DNA from: CAZXYF01 sp964644705
GTDB taxonomy: Bacteria; Planctomycetota; Brocadiia; SM23-32
Length of the DNA stretch: 38,218 bases
Assembly (NCBI GenBank): GCA_964644705.1
Contig: CAZXYF010000005.1
Location: 1 to 38,218, forward strand
Reading direction: 5' to 3'
Part shown: piece after piece, positions 8,112-16,815 of the stretch
Position numbering within the stretch: position 1 is the stretch's first letter
Layout: the number at the start of each line of letters is the position of its first letter
Position numbers and translations under genes: made by a program
The notes under the pieces: model-generated
Database searches by the model: none
Told to the model about the DNA's origin: nothing
Seen by the model: the letters and a program-made list of their open reading frames with translations, nothing else

Positions 8112-10820
8112 ATGCTGAAGAGGCTGGCCAAAACTGCCGTATATATCATCGCAGCGTTAGGGGGGATGATGGGCATAATATGCGGCGGTGGATGGCTGAT
8201 ATGGAGTTACGCGGCCGCACCGGAACGTGTTCAAAAACGGGTGCGACAGGATCTACAAAAGCAGTTTGCGGGGAGAGTCCAGGTGCGCTGGGCGGAGCTG
8301 TCCCCGTCTTTACGGCTAAACGTGGAAGGAATAAAGGTTTTTCTCCCCTCCGGCAAGCGGTCCGTAATAGCCATCCCGAGAACGCACGTGCGCTTCGATC
8401 CCGAGCGATTCCTGCATGGCGAACAGGTTCCCAGACGGGTGGAATTGTCCTCGCCCGAGCTACGGATCGTTCACGATGTGTCGGCTGATGAATGGAATCT
8501 GAGTGAGTTGCTGCGCCGACGGAAAAAAAAGGAGCGCAGGAAGGAAGTGCCGCGATCGTTACTGCAGGACGGATTATACGTGGAAAATGGTTCCGTGAGC
8601 ATCCGTTCCAGAAAAATATTTAAGTCACCTGATCCGCGGGTGGTAGAGGGGGTCAACCTTCGCCTGTTTCGCCGGTCGCCGGGCGGACCTTTATGGAATC
8701 TGACAGGAAACGTGAGTCGGGGAATGCTGAAGGGGATGGTGTTTTCCGGTCGATTCGCGGATCAGGGCTTCTGGCTGGATTGCGTTATTGAGGATTTAAT
8801 CGTAAACAAAGCTCTTCTCAAGCGTATTCCGGTGGGGAAAGATCTGGAGGAACTGTTCCATCCCCGTGGGCGGGTTCGGGGGGATATCGGCATTCACGTT
8901 CCCTCGGATCAGTCGGGAGCCAGATATAATGCGCGGATCGATTTGCGCGGCTTGAACAGCCGAACAAAATTCTACGGTGCCCGGATGTATGAGATGGCCG
9001 GTCAGGTGCTGATCGTGGGGGGCAAAGTTATTTTCCGGGACATAAGTGGCCGCTTACCACCCGACGAACTCGGGTTGAAGGCGGAAGAGTGTCAACCCGC
9101 GAAGGTGCGGATAAACGGCGAATATGACATTAAATCTAAGAACTCATGGGTGCGAATTGAGGCGGCGGATATGCCTTTGACGCGGGAGAGCGTAAAGGAA
9201 ATTCCGGAAGTCGGGCCCGAAATATGGAAAGAATTGCAGCCAGATGGGTTTACGGATGTCTCCATTAAGGTGGAGGACGCACCGGACAAAAAAACGCGTT
9301 TTGGTGTTCGGGCGGATCTGAAAGAGGTCAATCTCACGGTTAATGAACTACCGTTCAATCCCAGCAAACTGGTGGGCGAGGTGGATGTGACGGAGAAACG
9401 GGTCAAACTGCGGGATGTCCGCGGAGTTGTAAAACAGGGCAACCGGACCGCCAGACTTATCCTGAATGGCACATTTGACACTAAAGGGCATCCGCGGGAC
9501 CTGACCGTTCAGATGTCCAATTTCCGGCTGAGTGAAAAAACGGTGCGCGCCATCCCGGATTTTGGGGAAGATTTCTGGGAGGCATTTCGACCGGATGGGA
9601 CGGTGGAGGGAACTATTACATTGAGAGATAACGGTGAGAAACTCCAGGTGGCGGGCTCCATTCACCTGTCCGACGCAACACTACGCCCGGAATTTGTGCC
9701 GCTCACGTTGCACGGCGTCACGGCAACGGTGCATTTCGATGATAATGGTGTACAGATCAGTCGGCTGGTTGGGGATATGAAGGTGGTTTCTGGGGAAGAT
9801 GAAGAAAAAGAACACGTTGAGCTTACCGGTCAGCTTGAACCCGACTGCCGTTCCGGCACCATATCTCTCCGGGTTCCCACCTGTGACCTCCACAGGGCTC
9901 TTGTGCGAGCGGTTCCCGGCGTCGGGGATGCCCTCTGGGAGCAGCTTCAGCCGCAGGGATTGGTGGCGCTGAATGGCCGGATTGCCTATGACTTGGATGA
10001 TGAAGATCCGGTGTCCTACCTGATTCGTCTGGGCCTGAGAAACGCGCGTGCCACCTGGAATCGGTTGAAAGTGACGATGAGTTCGATGACGGGCACGGTG
10101 ATCGTAAGCGATACCAATGTGCTTATTCCGCATGTTCAGGGCGTAATTGCAAGTGGCCCCTTTGATGCGTCCGGTTTCGTGACACGCAGCTCGAAAGGAA
10201 CAATTCGATACAATGGCACCCTGGAATATCGGCGGGTGAATTTACGGCGCTTGCTCTACGAAGTGACCGGCGAGGAACGAAATACTCAGGGCCGGATTTC
10301 CGGCTTGATTGAAATGGGGGGGCGGGTGGGTGATACAAAACGGATAGCCGGAACGGGAACGATGGAACTTGCAGATGGTAAAGTGTGGAAAGCTCCGGTG
10401 TTGCTCGGTTTGATCGATGTGCTTCATCTTTCCTCTCCCGGGCAGTACGGCCGTTTTGATGAGGGGAAGATGCGGTGTACGTTCGATTCAGAATCCGTGC
10501 AGATCCAATCTCTGCGGCTCACCAGTCCCGCGGCGGAGTTGACCGGACAGGGAACGGTGGGGCTTGAGAATGGGGAGCTGGACCTGAAGATGGTGGCGGC
10601 CACTCTGCCCACGGGGGGACTGCCGGTGATCGGGCAGGCCCTGCGGGTGGTGTTACGTCCCATCGAGCGACAGCTGATTCGTGTCGAAGTGACCGGAACG
10701 TTGTCGGACCCGAAATACAGCCCCAAACCTTTGCAGAATGTGACGCGCCCGATCACCAGCCTGTTTGGCCTGATTACCAGTCCATTTCGCGGTGACGGGA
10801 AAAAGAAAGAGAAAAAGTGA
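8112..10820 (+). CDS. AsmA/YhdP-like repeat protein, probable inter-membrane lipid transport
   Basis: This 902-residue protein has one N-terminal membrane anchor (residues 8-34) and a long beta-rich periplasmic part. A C-terminal AsmA-like block is seen around residues 745-870 (GTGTMELADGKVWKAP ... LTGQGTVGLENGELDLKM ... VEVTGTLSDPKYSP). Four internal repeats share the pattern 'I/V-P-x-x-G-x-x-x-W-E-x-x-x-P-x-G', at about residues 239, 364, 481 and 601, spaced 116-125 residues apart. AsmA/TamB/YhdP proteins form repeating beta-groove bridges that carry lipids between inner and outer membrane; that role here is inference. A GGAAG precedes the ATG. It lies two genes before an LptC/LptA-like protein, which fits an envelope role. 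Confidence 0.75.
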   Translation: MLKRLAKTAVYIIAALGGMMGIICGGGWLIWSYAAAPERVQKRVRQDLQKQFAGRVQVRWAELSPSLRLNVEGIKVFLPSGKRSVIAIPRTHVRFDPERFLHGEQVPRRVELSSPELRIVHDVSADEWNLSELLRRRKKKERRKEVPRSLLQDGLYVENGSVSIRSRKIFKSPDPRVVEGVNLRLFRRSPGGPLWNLTGNVSRGMLKGMVFSGRFADQGFWLDCVIEDLIVNKALLKRIPVGKDLEELFHPRGRVRGDIGIHVPSDQSGARYNARIDLRGLNSRTKFYGARMYEMAGQVLIVGGKVIFRDISGRLPPDELGLKAEECQPAKVRINGEYDIKSKNSWVRIEAADMPLTRESVKEIPEVGPEIWKELQPDGFTDVSIKVEDAPDKKTRFGVRADLKEVNLTVNELPFNPSKLVGEVDVTEKRVKLRDVRGVVKQGNRTARLILNGTFDTKGHPRDLTVQMSNFRLSEKTVRAIPDFGEDFWEAFRPDGTVEGTITLRDNGEKLQVAGSIHLSDATLRPEFVPLTLHGVTATVHFDDNGVQISRLVGDMKVVSGEDEEKEHVELTGQLEPDCRSGTISLRVPTCDLHRALVRAVPGVGDALWEQLQPQGLVALNGRIAYDLDDEDPVSYLIRLGLRNARATWNRLKVTMSSMTGTVIVSDTNVLIPHVQGVIASGPFDASGFVTRSSKGTIRYNGTLEYRRVNLRRLLYEVTGEERNTQGRISGLIEMGGRVGDTKRIAGTGTMELADGKVWKAPVLLGLIDVLHLSSPGQYGRFDEGKMRCTFDSESVQIQSLRLTSPAAELTGQGTVGLENGELDLKMVAATLPTGGLPVIGQALRVVLRPIERQLIRVEVTGTLSDPKYSPKPLQNVTRPITSLFGLITSPFRGDGKKKEKK

Positions 10821-10866
10821 TTTTGCACGATCTCAATATCAATGTTGATTCAAGGATGATTTGGAA

Positions 10867-11823
10867 ATGGAGTCACAGATGGGAAAAGCCCACGTGGTGA
10901 TTGTTGGTAGTTCGAATACTGACCTTACGGTCGTAACCGACCGGTTGCCTGAACCGGGCGAAACGGTGACAAACGGGCGCTTTTACGAATCCGGCGGAGG
11001 CAAAGGAGCCAATCAGGCCGTGGCGGCACATCGGGCCGGGAGTGAAGTTCAGTTCGTCGGGCGGGTGGGCGATGACCGCTTTGGCCGTGCCACCATAGAA
11101 CGTCTCCGTGAGGAGGGCATCAACACAAACGCTGTGACCATCGATGCGGATAACGCCAGCGGTGTCGCCCTGATTCTCGTGGATGCGGACGGGGAGAATT
11201 TAATCGGCGTGGCGCCAGGCGCGAATCATGCCATTACGCCTGAACAGGTGGAAGCATGCAGGGACATTATATCAAGCTCTGATGTGCTGGCCAGCCAGCT
11301 CGAGCTGCCGATGGAGGTGGTTGATGCAGCCCTGTCGGTTGCGCGGGACAACGGGGTGATAACCGTTCTTGATCCCGCGCCCGTGCCGGAAGGCGAAATC
11401 CCCAATCGGGTTCTGAAAAACGTCAGCATCCTCACTCCGAACCAGGCAGAAGCGGCAAAGCTGGCCGGGATGAACCCCGATTGCGAACCGGTGGACGCGG
11501 CGTCGAAACTGCGGGAACGGGGGCCGGAGGCCGTCGCCGTGACGCTGGGGAGCGATGGCGTGCTTTTGAGCACTGCGGACCGCGCCACACTGTTTCCTGC
11601 GGCCCACGCAGAATCCGTTGATGCGGTGGGAGCTGGTGATTGTTTTGCAGCGGTCCTTGGCATGGCGCGAGGTGAGGGAAGGCCGTGGGAAGAAGCCGCG
11701 GAAATGGCCGTGTGTGCGGCGTCGTTGGCGACGGAATCACCGGGCGCTCAGAAGGCGATGCCAGAGCGGAACGAAATCATGCAACGCATGAAAACATATG
11801 ATGCTGATCCTCGAGAACTATAA
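10867..11823 (+). CDS. rbsK: Ribokinase (PfkB family)
   Basis: This PfkB-family sugar kinase of 318 residues most resembles ribokinase, which phosphorylates ribose to ribose 5-phosphate. Visible motifs are VVIVGSSNTDLTV, GGGKGANQAVAAHRAG (sugar binding), FVGRVGDDRFG, LTPNQAEA and the anion hole/catalytic base signature DAVGAGDCFAAV. The start is uncertain: ATG at 10867 (used here), ATG at 10879 or TTG at 10861 could each be served by the AAGGA at 10852-10856. No ribose transporter is nearby; its position between two envelope genes suggests salvage or housekeeping supply of ribose phosphate, relevant to PurN downstream. Other PfkB sugar specificities cannot be excluded. Confidence 0.85.
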   Translation: MESQMGKAHVVIVGSSNTDLTVVTDRLPEPGETVTNGRFYESGGGKGANQAVAAHRAGSEVQFVGRVGDDRFGRATIERLREEGINTNAVTIDADNASGVALILVDADGENLIGVAPGANHAITPEQVEACRDIISSSDVLASQLELPMEVVDAALSVARDNGVITVLDPAPVPEGEIPNRVLKNVSILTPNQAEAAKLAGMNPDCEPVDAASKLRERGPEAVAVTLGSDGVLLSTADRATLFPAAHAESVDAVGAGDCFAAVLGMARGEGRPWEEAAEMAVCAASLATESPGAQKAMPERNEIMQRMKTYDADPREL

Positions 11824-11841
11824 CCGACGGAGATTATTCGG

Positions 11842-14445
11842 ATGTTACTGAAAAAAATAGGTAAAGTTCTGGCTGTCATAACCCTTGTCCTCGCCATGGG
11901 GTATTCTCTCTATTCCTCCGGTCTGGGGGAATGGCTTACCGGTGGAAAGGATGGACAGAAGGGTGGCAAGGAGAGGGCCACGGAGGATGGTGCCCCCCAG
12001 AACGCGTCGTCTCAGGGCAGATCTGGCGATGAAAATGTGCGGCTGACCGTGAAAGAATTCAGTCGTAAGGTGCGCGGGGAGGACAGTGGTAAAACTGAAA
12101 CAAGCATCAGCGGGGAAAAAGCGGTTCTGCGGAAAGATAATCTGTATCGGATTTTTTCTCCCGTCATCGTATCCCTGGCGAAAGAATTAGCGGAAGAGGG
12201 GGACGTTGATGTCGAGATGAATAATGTACGGCTTACCGCCGACCATGCTATTTTTGATGAAGATGAATCGCGTATCGAGTTGAAAAACTCGGTCCGCGCG
12301 ACCGGCGACGATTTCGTCATCACCACCGAAAGCGTGACCTATGAAGCGGATGAACAAAAAGCACATGGGTCGCGTCCCGTCCGTCTGGAGCGGTATCGTA
12401 AGACCGAAGACGGTGAGAAGGAACAGACGATGGTTGTAACGGGTACGGGACTGCGCGGGGATCTTGTGGTGAGCTCGGTGCAGCTGCAAAAAGATGTTAA
12501 AGCTGTGTTGATGAACGTTTCGCAGGAATTCATGGCGTCGGGAAGTTCGGAGGAGACGGCGGAGACGGGGAAAGAAGCGGGGAAACGAACCATTGTGATT
12601 CGCTCAGAGGGACCGATGATCTACGAGGACGGAGCCCGCCAGGTGACGTTTAAGAAGAATGTGCGGTTAACATCGGAAGGGAAGAGACTTCGAGCAGAAA
12701 AAGTTGTGATCCAGTTGGTCAAAAAGGACAAGGGGGGAATGAAGGTGGAGGGTTTGACGGCCCATGAAAAAGTGAAGCTGAGCTTTGAGAATAAGGAAGC
12801 AACCGGAGACACGCTGGTCTGGAAAAATGTCACGCAGGCTGGAGTGTTGAATGGTAAACCCGCGCAGCTGGATACACCACGATTTACCGTTGAGGGGAAG
12901 GAGCTGACGTTCGTACGATTGGATAATCGTTTTCAGGTCAAGGGGGCGGGCAAGCTCGTGCGGAAGCCAGGCGAGAAGCAGGCCAGGGAAGCCGCAGAAG
13001 ATCCCGAGGGAATGCAGTTTTCGGAAGGCTCGCCAATTACGGTGACGTGGAAAGAGGGAATGACATACGATTCGGGGGCCCGTGAGGCGAGTTTCCGGAA
13101 GAATGTTCTGGTCCAGCAGGAACAGACAAAAATCAAGTGTGACAGCATGGATATGCTTTTCGATGATTCGGGGAACAAAGTTCAAAAAATAACGTCCACG
13201 GGATCCGTAGAAATCACCGGTGGGAAGGGATCCAAAAAACGGCATGCCCGATGCCACAGAGCCATATGGAAAGGCGACGAGCGTGCCGTGATCCTGAAGG
13301 CAAAGGAAGGGGAACAGGTAGAAGTGAAATCCGCCCGAGAAAAGCTGTACTCCTCGACGGTCTCCTACCTTCCCGGTTCGGACCGGCTGGAATGTCCGGT
13401 GGCAGGCAAGATTATATTGTTGGAGCGGGAAGAGGAGAACAAAGAGCGCAGTCCAATGGTTGTAACGTGGAAATCCTTTATGTTGTATGAGCGGTCCACG
13501 GGATCCCAGGCGGTATTTCAGGGAGATGTGCATGTGGAACAAACCGGACGCGATCTTTCGGCGCGGTTTCTGCGCGTAATGTTCAATGCCAAACAGGAAC
13601 CCGTGCAGGTTATTGCCAGTGGAGAGGCAAGGTTGCAAGTGGAAGGAGCGCCGGAGGTCGGGAGAGAAACGGATAAAGCGGGGGAGAAAAAAGAAAAGGG
13701 GGAGAACATAGAAAACTGGCATCTGACGTCCGACCGTATTGAAGGGTATTTGCAGGAAGACCGAGTCAAAGCTGCGGGACCGGGAAAACTGTTTATCAAA
13801 CGAACGAAGTCAGACGGTGATTGGATAAAATGGAAAGACCGGATGCGGGCGAATTTCGGCAAGTCTTATGCTGAGTTTTACGGAAAAGTTCGATCCAGCT
13901 TCGGTGGTGCGAAACTGGACTCGGAGAAGTTGCGACTGGATTTCAATGCCAGGCGGGAGCTGCGACATCTCAATGCCAAAGGGAAAGTGCGATTCGTTTC
14001 CACCGGTAAGCAGGCGTGGAAGATGAAAGCAGAATTCGCGGAGGCTATTTTTGCTCCCGGCAGCGTGCTCAGTCAGATTATTGCCCGCGATAACGTTGTG
14101 GTGCGGGATAAAAATAGGCGGTTGAAATCGGAGTTTTTAATCCTCTTTTTCCAGGAACAATCCGGCGGAAAAGGACAAGGACAATCTCTGAAGCGTGCTC
14201 TTGCGCGCCGGAATGTTCGCGTGCGATATCAAGGGGAGGACGAGGGGGAGGAAAAACTTCGGGCCAGCTGTGACCGGTTGGATTGGGACGCGGAATCGGA
14301 CAAATACCGATTGAAGGGTGACCCTGCTGAGTTGGAAAAAGGAAAGATGCAGATGGATGGGGAGAATATCATCGTTGACCGCGGCTCCGGGCATGTGAGT
14401 TTGCCCGGCGGAGATACGCCGGCCAGCACGTCCGTAAAAGAATAG
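11842..14445 (+). CDS. Large LptC/LptA (OstA)-like multi-repeat protein
   Basis: The 867-residue protein has an N-terminal membrane anchor (residues 5-25), an LptC-like segment (about 60-200, with LTADHAIFDEDESRIELKNS) and a long lysine/glutamate-rich beta region. Four copies of a motif '[IV]-x-W-K-x-x-M-x-Y ... A-x-F-x-x-x-V' lie near residues 252, 400, 540 and 661; the first has R-S-E-G-P in place of W-K. OstA/LptA domains form a beta-taco that passes lipopolysaccharide from the inner to the outer membrane, and LptC is its membrane-anchored partner. The sequence reads as one anchored chain joining both functions, which is inference. Canonical LptA and LptC are each about 190 residues, so this is very large. 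It starts 18 bases after rbsK, with GGAGA before the ATG. Confidence 0.65.
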   Translation: MLLKKIGKVLAVITLVLAMGYSLYSSGLGEWLTGGKDGQKGGKERATEDGAPQNASSQGRSGDENVRLTVKEFSRKVRGEDSGKTETSISGEKAVLRKDNLYRIFSPVIVSLAKELAEEGDVDVEMNNVRLTADHAIFDEDESRIELKNSVRATGDDFVITTESVTYEADEQKAHGSRPVRLERYRKTEDGEKEQTMVVTGTGLRGDLVVSSVQLQKDVKAVLMNVSQEFMASGSSEETAETGKEAGKRTIVIRSEGPMIYEDGARQVTFKKNVRLTSEGKRLRAEKVVIQLVKKDKGGMKVEGLTAHEKVKLSFENKEATGDTLVWKNVTQAGVLNGKPAQLDTPRFTVEGKELTFVRLDNRFQVKGAGKLVRKPGEKQAREAAEDPEGMQFSEGSPITVTWKEGMTYDSGAREASFRKNVLVQQEQTKIKCDSMDMLFDDSGNKVQKITSTGSVEITGGKGSKKRHARCHRAIWKGDERAVILKAKEGEQVEVKSAREKLYSSTVSYLPGSDRLECPVAGKIILLEREEENKERSPMVVTWKSFMLYERSTGSQAVFQGDVHVEQTGRDLSARFLRVMFNAKQEPVQVIASGEARLQVEGAPEVGRETDKAGEKKEKGENIENWHLTSDRIEGYLQEDRVKAAGPGKLFIKRTKSDGDWIKWKDRMRANFGKSYAEFYGKVRSSFGGAKLDSEKLRLDFNARRELRHLNAKGKVRFVSTGKQAWKMKAEFAEAIFAPGSVLSQIIARDNVVVRDKNRRLKSEFLILFFQEQSGGKGQGQSLKRALARRNVRVRYQGEDEGEEKLRASCDRLDWDAESDKYRLKGDPAELEKGKMQMDGENIIVDRGSGHVSLPGGDTPASTSVKE

Positions 14446-14483
14446 CTGGTTGAGGCCTCATAGAAATGCGAAAGGAGCGCAAC

Positions 14484-15116
14484 ATGTCGGATAACATAAA
14501 GATGGCTGTTCTGCTGTCCGGAAGTGGGCGGACGCTGCAGAATTTTTTGGATTTATCCGCAGATGGAAAGCTTGATGCTGATGTGGTGAAAGTTATCAGC
14601 AGTTTGCCCGATGCTTACGGTCTGACACGAGCGGAAAATGCGGGGGTGGACACCGCCGTTGTACAGCGCAAGGACTACGACACTACCGAGAGTTTCAGCG
14701 AGGATATCAGTGCGGAACTGGACACATGTGATCCGGATCTGGTTACGATGGCGGGTTTCATGTGTTTTTACCGGATTCCGGAGCGTTATCATCTTCGTGT
14801 GATGAACATTCACCCGGCTCTCCTGCCCGCTTTTGGGGGTAAGGGGTATTATGGCGAACGCGTCCACCGGGCGGTTCTGGAACATGGATGCAAAGTAACC
14901 GGTTGTACCGTGCATTTTGCCGATAACATCTATGATCATGGGCCCATCATCGTGCAAAAAGCGGTGGAGGTAGCCGAGACGGACGATGCACATGAACTGG
15001 CAGACAGGGTGTTTGAAAAGGAAAAAGAGGCATATCCGGAAGCTATTAATCTTTTTGCGCGGGAGCGGCTGAAGGTCGAGGGGCGGTGTGTGAATGTTCT
15101 TCCGCCCGGGGAATGA
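14484..15116 (+). CDS. purN: Phosphoribosylglycinamide formyltransferase
   Basis: PurN transfers a formyl group from 10-formyltetrahydrofolate to GAR, making FGAR in purine synthesis. The 210-residue protein has the phosphate loop VLLSGSGRTLQNFL, the catalytic Asn and His in MNIHPALLPAF and the catalytic Asp in HFADNIYDHGPII. The start ATG at 14484 is set by AAAGGAG seven bases upstream. Relative to the common pattern (SGxGSN), the loop reads SGSGRT, a variant of the Gly-rich loop. It closes the co-directional run begun by panD and is convergent with the phosphatase gene, 17 bases away. FGAR leads to AIR, the substrate of the ThiC encoded upstream. Confidence 0.9.
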   Translation: MSDNIKMAVLLSGSGRTLQNFLDLSADGKLDADVVKVISSLPDAYGLTRAENAGVDTAVVQRKDYDTTESFSEDISAELDTCDPDLVTMAGFMCFYRIPERYHLRVMNIHPALLPAFGGKGYYGERVHRAVLEHGCKVTGCTVHFADNIYDHGPIIVQKAVEVAETDDAHELADRVFEKEKEAYPEAINLFARERLKVEGRCVNVLPPGE

Positions 15117-15133
15117 CCGAACGGCCGGGGAGA

Positions 15134-16801
15134 TTATCCGGGGCCAAAGCAAATGAACGTTGTGTCGTCGTGCTGGTCGGCGCTACCCATGTAGTCCCAG
15201 ACGGATGTTTGGACGTTTTCAAGAATGGAGTGGGGGCCATCGCCGGACTGGTGAAGAACCCGCACGAGTCGTTCCAGCCCAAACGGATTTTTATCCTCGT
15301 CCATAGCATCTATAACGCCGTCGGTGAAGAGACAAATCCGTTCGGAATCTGAAAGCTGGAATTTAGCGGACTGATAATTTTGGGAACTTCGGACACCTAC
15401 GGGCATGTGTCTTGCCTTACTGACCTGGATGATCGATCCGTTGTCTCGGCGAAGCAACGGGGGCCAGTGTCCCGCATTGACAAACTCCACGATGTGGTCA
15501 TCCGGATTCAGCAGCATATAGATCAGAGTGACATACCGGTCCGTTGTGGAGGCCACGAGGCTTTCATTGATTTCGGTGATCAACTCTGTTGGCGGTTTCC
15601 CCGCGGCTGCTGAGGAACGAATATTGGTGGTGAGTTTTGCCATCAGGAGAGCCGCGGTTATGCCTTTGCCGCTGACGTCCCCGATGAGCACGGCCATCCG
15701 TTCGTCGGGCAGGCGAATGAAGTCATAGAAATCTCCCCCCACTTCATGGGCGGCGTTATACCAATCGGCAAACTGGTAGCCAGCGATGTCGGGAGGAGAC
15801 TGGGGCAGGAAACTGTGTTGAATCCGTTGAGCATTTCGAAGATCGCGTTCCATCCGCTCCTGCTCCACGAGATTTTTGTGCATCCGGGCATTTCCGATCG
15901 CGAGGCTGGCAAAGTTAGCCAGAGCAGACAGCATGCTCAGGGAGTCCTTATTGTAGGTGGGAGTCACCTGGCGGGTGTCGAGGGATATGAACCCGAGTAT
16001 CTCATTGTCATGTTTCAACGGCGCGCACATCACCGAACGCAGTCGCAGATCCCGAACAGTCTGGCTGGTTTCGAATCGTCCATCGTGCAGAGCATCACGG
16101 GTCAGGACGGATTGTTTTTTGTCAATGACCTGTTCGATGAGTGTTTGGCTAAGAGAAACGCGATCGGGTTTGTTCGAATTTTTGCCTTTGACCGCTGCAG
16201 GATAGAGCTTCCCGGTGTCGGGGTTACGCAGAACGATGAATCCCCGGTCGGTATCCGGGAACGCCTCAAACAGAGTTTCGAGCACCTGTGAGAGGAGTTT
16301 ATCCTCATCCATTCCGATATCGATGGACTCGAAGAATTCCATGACCATGCTGAACTGTTCATGTGTGGCCGGCCCCGATTCACCGGAAACAACTGCTCCC
16401 TCTGAACTGGTTTCGTGTGAGGTATCGATGGAGATGCTATCCACCAGCGTGGTTGACTCGACTCCCAACAGGTCCAATTCGGTGTTTTCTGCCTGGGCCA
16501 CTGAGTCATCAGTTGTATCCTCACGGAATACGAATTGCGTTTTACCGGTTTGTATTACGTCACCCTCGCGGAGGGCCTGGCGGTGAACCCGACGTCGATT
16601 CAAAAACGTGCCGTTATGACTGTTGAGGTCCTCAACCACATAGTGCCCGGGTTTGGTTTCCTGGACTCGGGCGTGGAGACGGGAAAGGGCGGGATCATCG
16701 AGTCGGTAATCAACCTGTTGTCCGCGGCCGATCGTCTTTTCATCCGACAACTCCAGGGTTTGTCCGGCGGCGGGTCCTGTTTTTACTTCGAGGGTGGCCA
16801 T
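15134..16801 (-). CDS. FHA-GAF-PP2C (SpoIIE/RsbU-type) serine phosphatase
   Basis: This 555-residue cytosolic signalling protein carries an FHA domain (residues 1-95; GRGQQVDYRLDDPALSRLHA and SHNGTFLN bind phosphothreonine), a GAF sensor domain (about 150-310) and a SpoIIE-type PP2C phosphatase (about 340-553). Phosphatase metal ligands are present: Asp in EVGGDFYDF (357), GDVSGKG (375), FTDGVIDAM (494) and HDDTTF (545-546). Such enzymes dephosphorylate anti-anti-sigma factors or other Ser/Thr targets. No anti-sigma, anti-anti-sigma or Ser/Thr kinase gene is in the window, so its target is unknown. It follows tatD with 14 bases between, indicating one transcript; AGGA precedes the ATG. Confidence 0.9.
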   Translation of the reverse strand: MATLEVKTGPAAGQTLELSDEKTIGRGQQVDYRLDDPALSRLHARVQETKPGHYVVEDLNSHNGTFLNRRRVHRQALREGDVIQTGKTQFVFREDTTDDSVAQAENTELDLLGVESTTLVDSISIDTSHETSSEGAVVSGESGPATHEQFSMVMEFFESIDIGMDEDKLLSQVLETLFEAFPDTDRGFIVLRNPDTGKLYPAAVKGKNSNKPDRVSLSQTLIEQVIDKKQSVLTRDALHDGRFETSQTVRDLRLRSVMCAPLKHDNEILGFISLDTRQVTPTYNKDSLSMLSALANFASLAIGNARMHKNLVEQERMERDLRNAQRIQHSFLPQSPPDIAGYQFADWYNAAHEVGGDFYDFIRLPDERMAVLIGDVSGKGITAALLMAKLTTNIRSSAAAGKPPTELITEINESLVASTTDRYVTLIYMLLNPDDHIVEFVNAGHWPPLLRRDNGSIIQVSKARHMPVGVRSSQNYQSAKFQLSDSERICLFTDGVIDAMDEDKNPFGLERLVRVLHQSGDGPHSILENVQTSVWDYMGSADQHDDTTFICFGPG

Positions 16802-16815
16802 GATGGTCGTTCCTG

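Noticed and set aside
12667..13722. Antisense frame opposite the LptC/LptA-like gene
   Set aside because: No start signal or motif; the forward frame has repeats and a membrane anchor.
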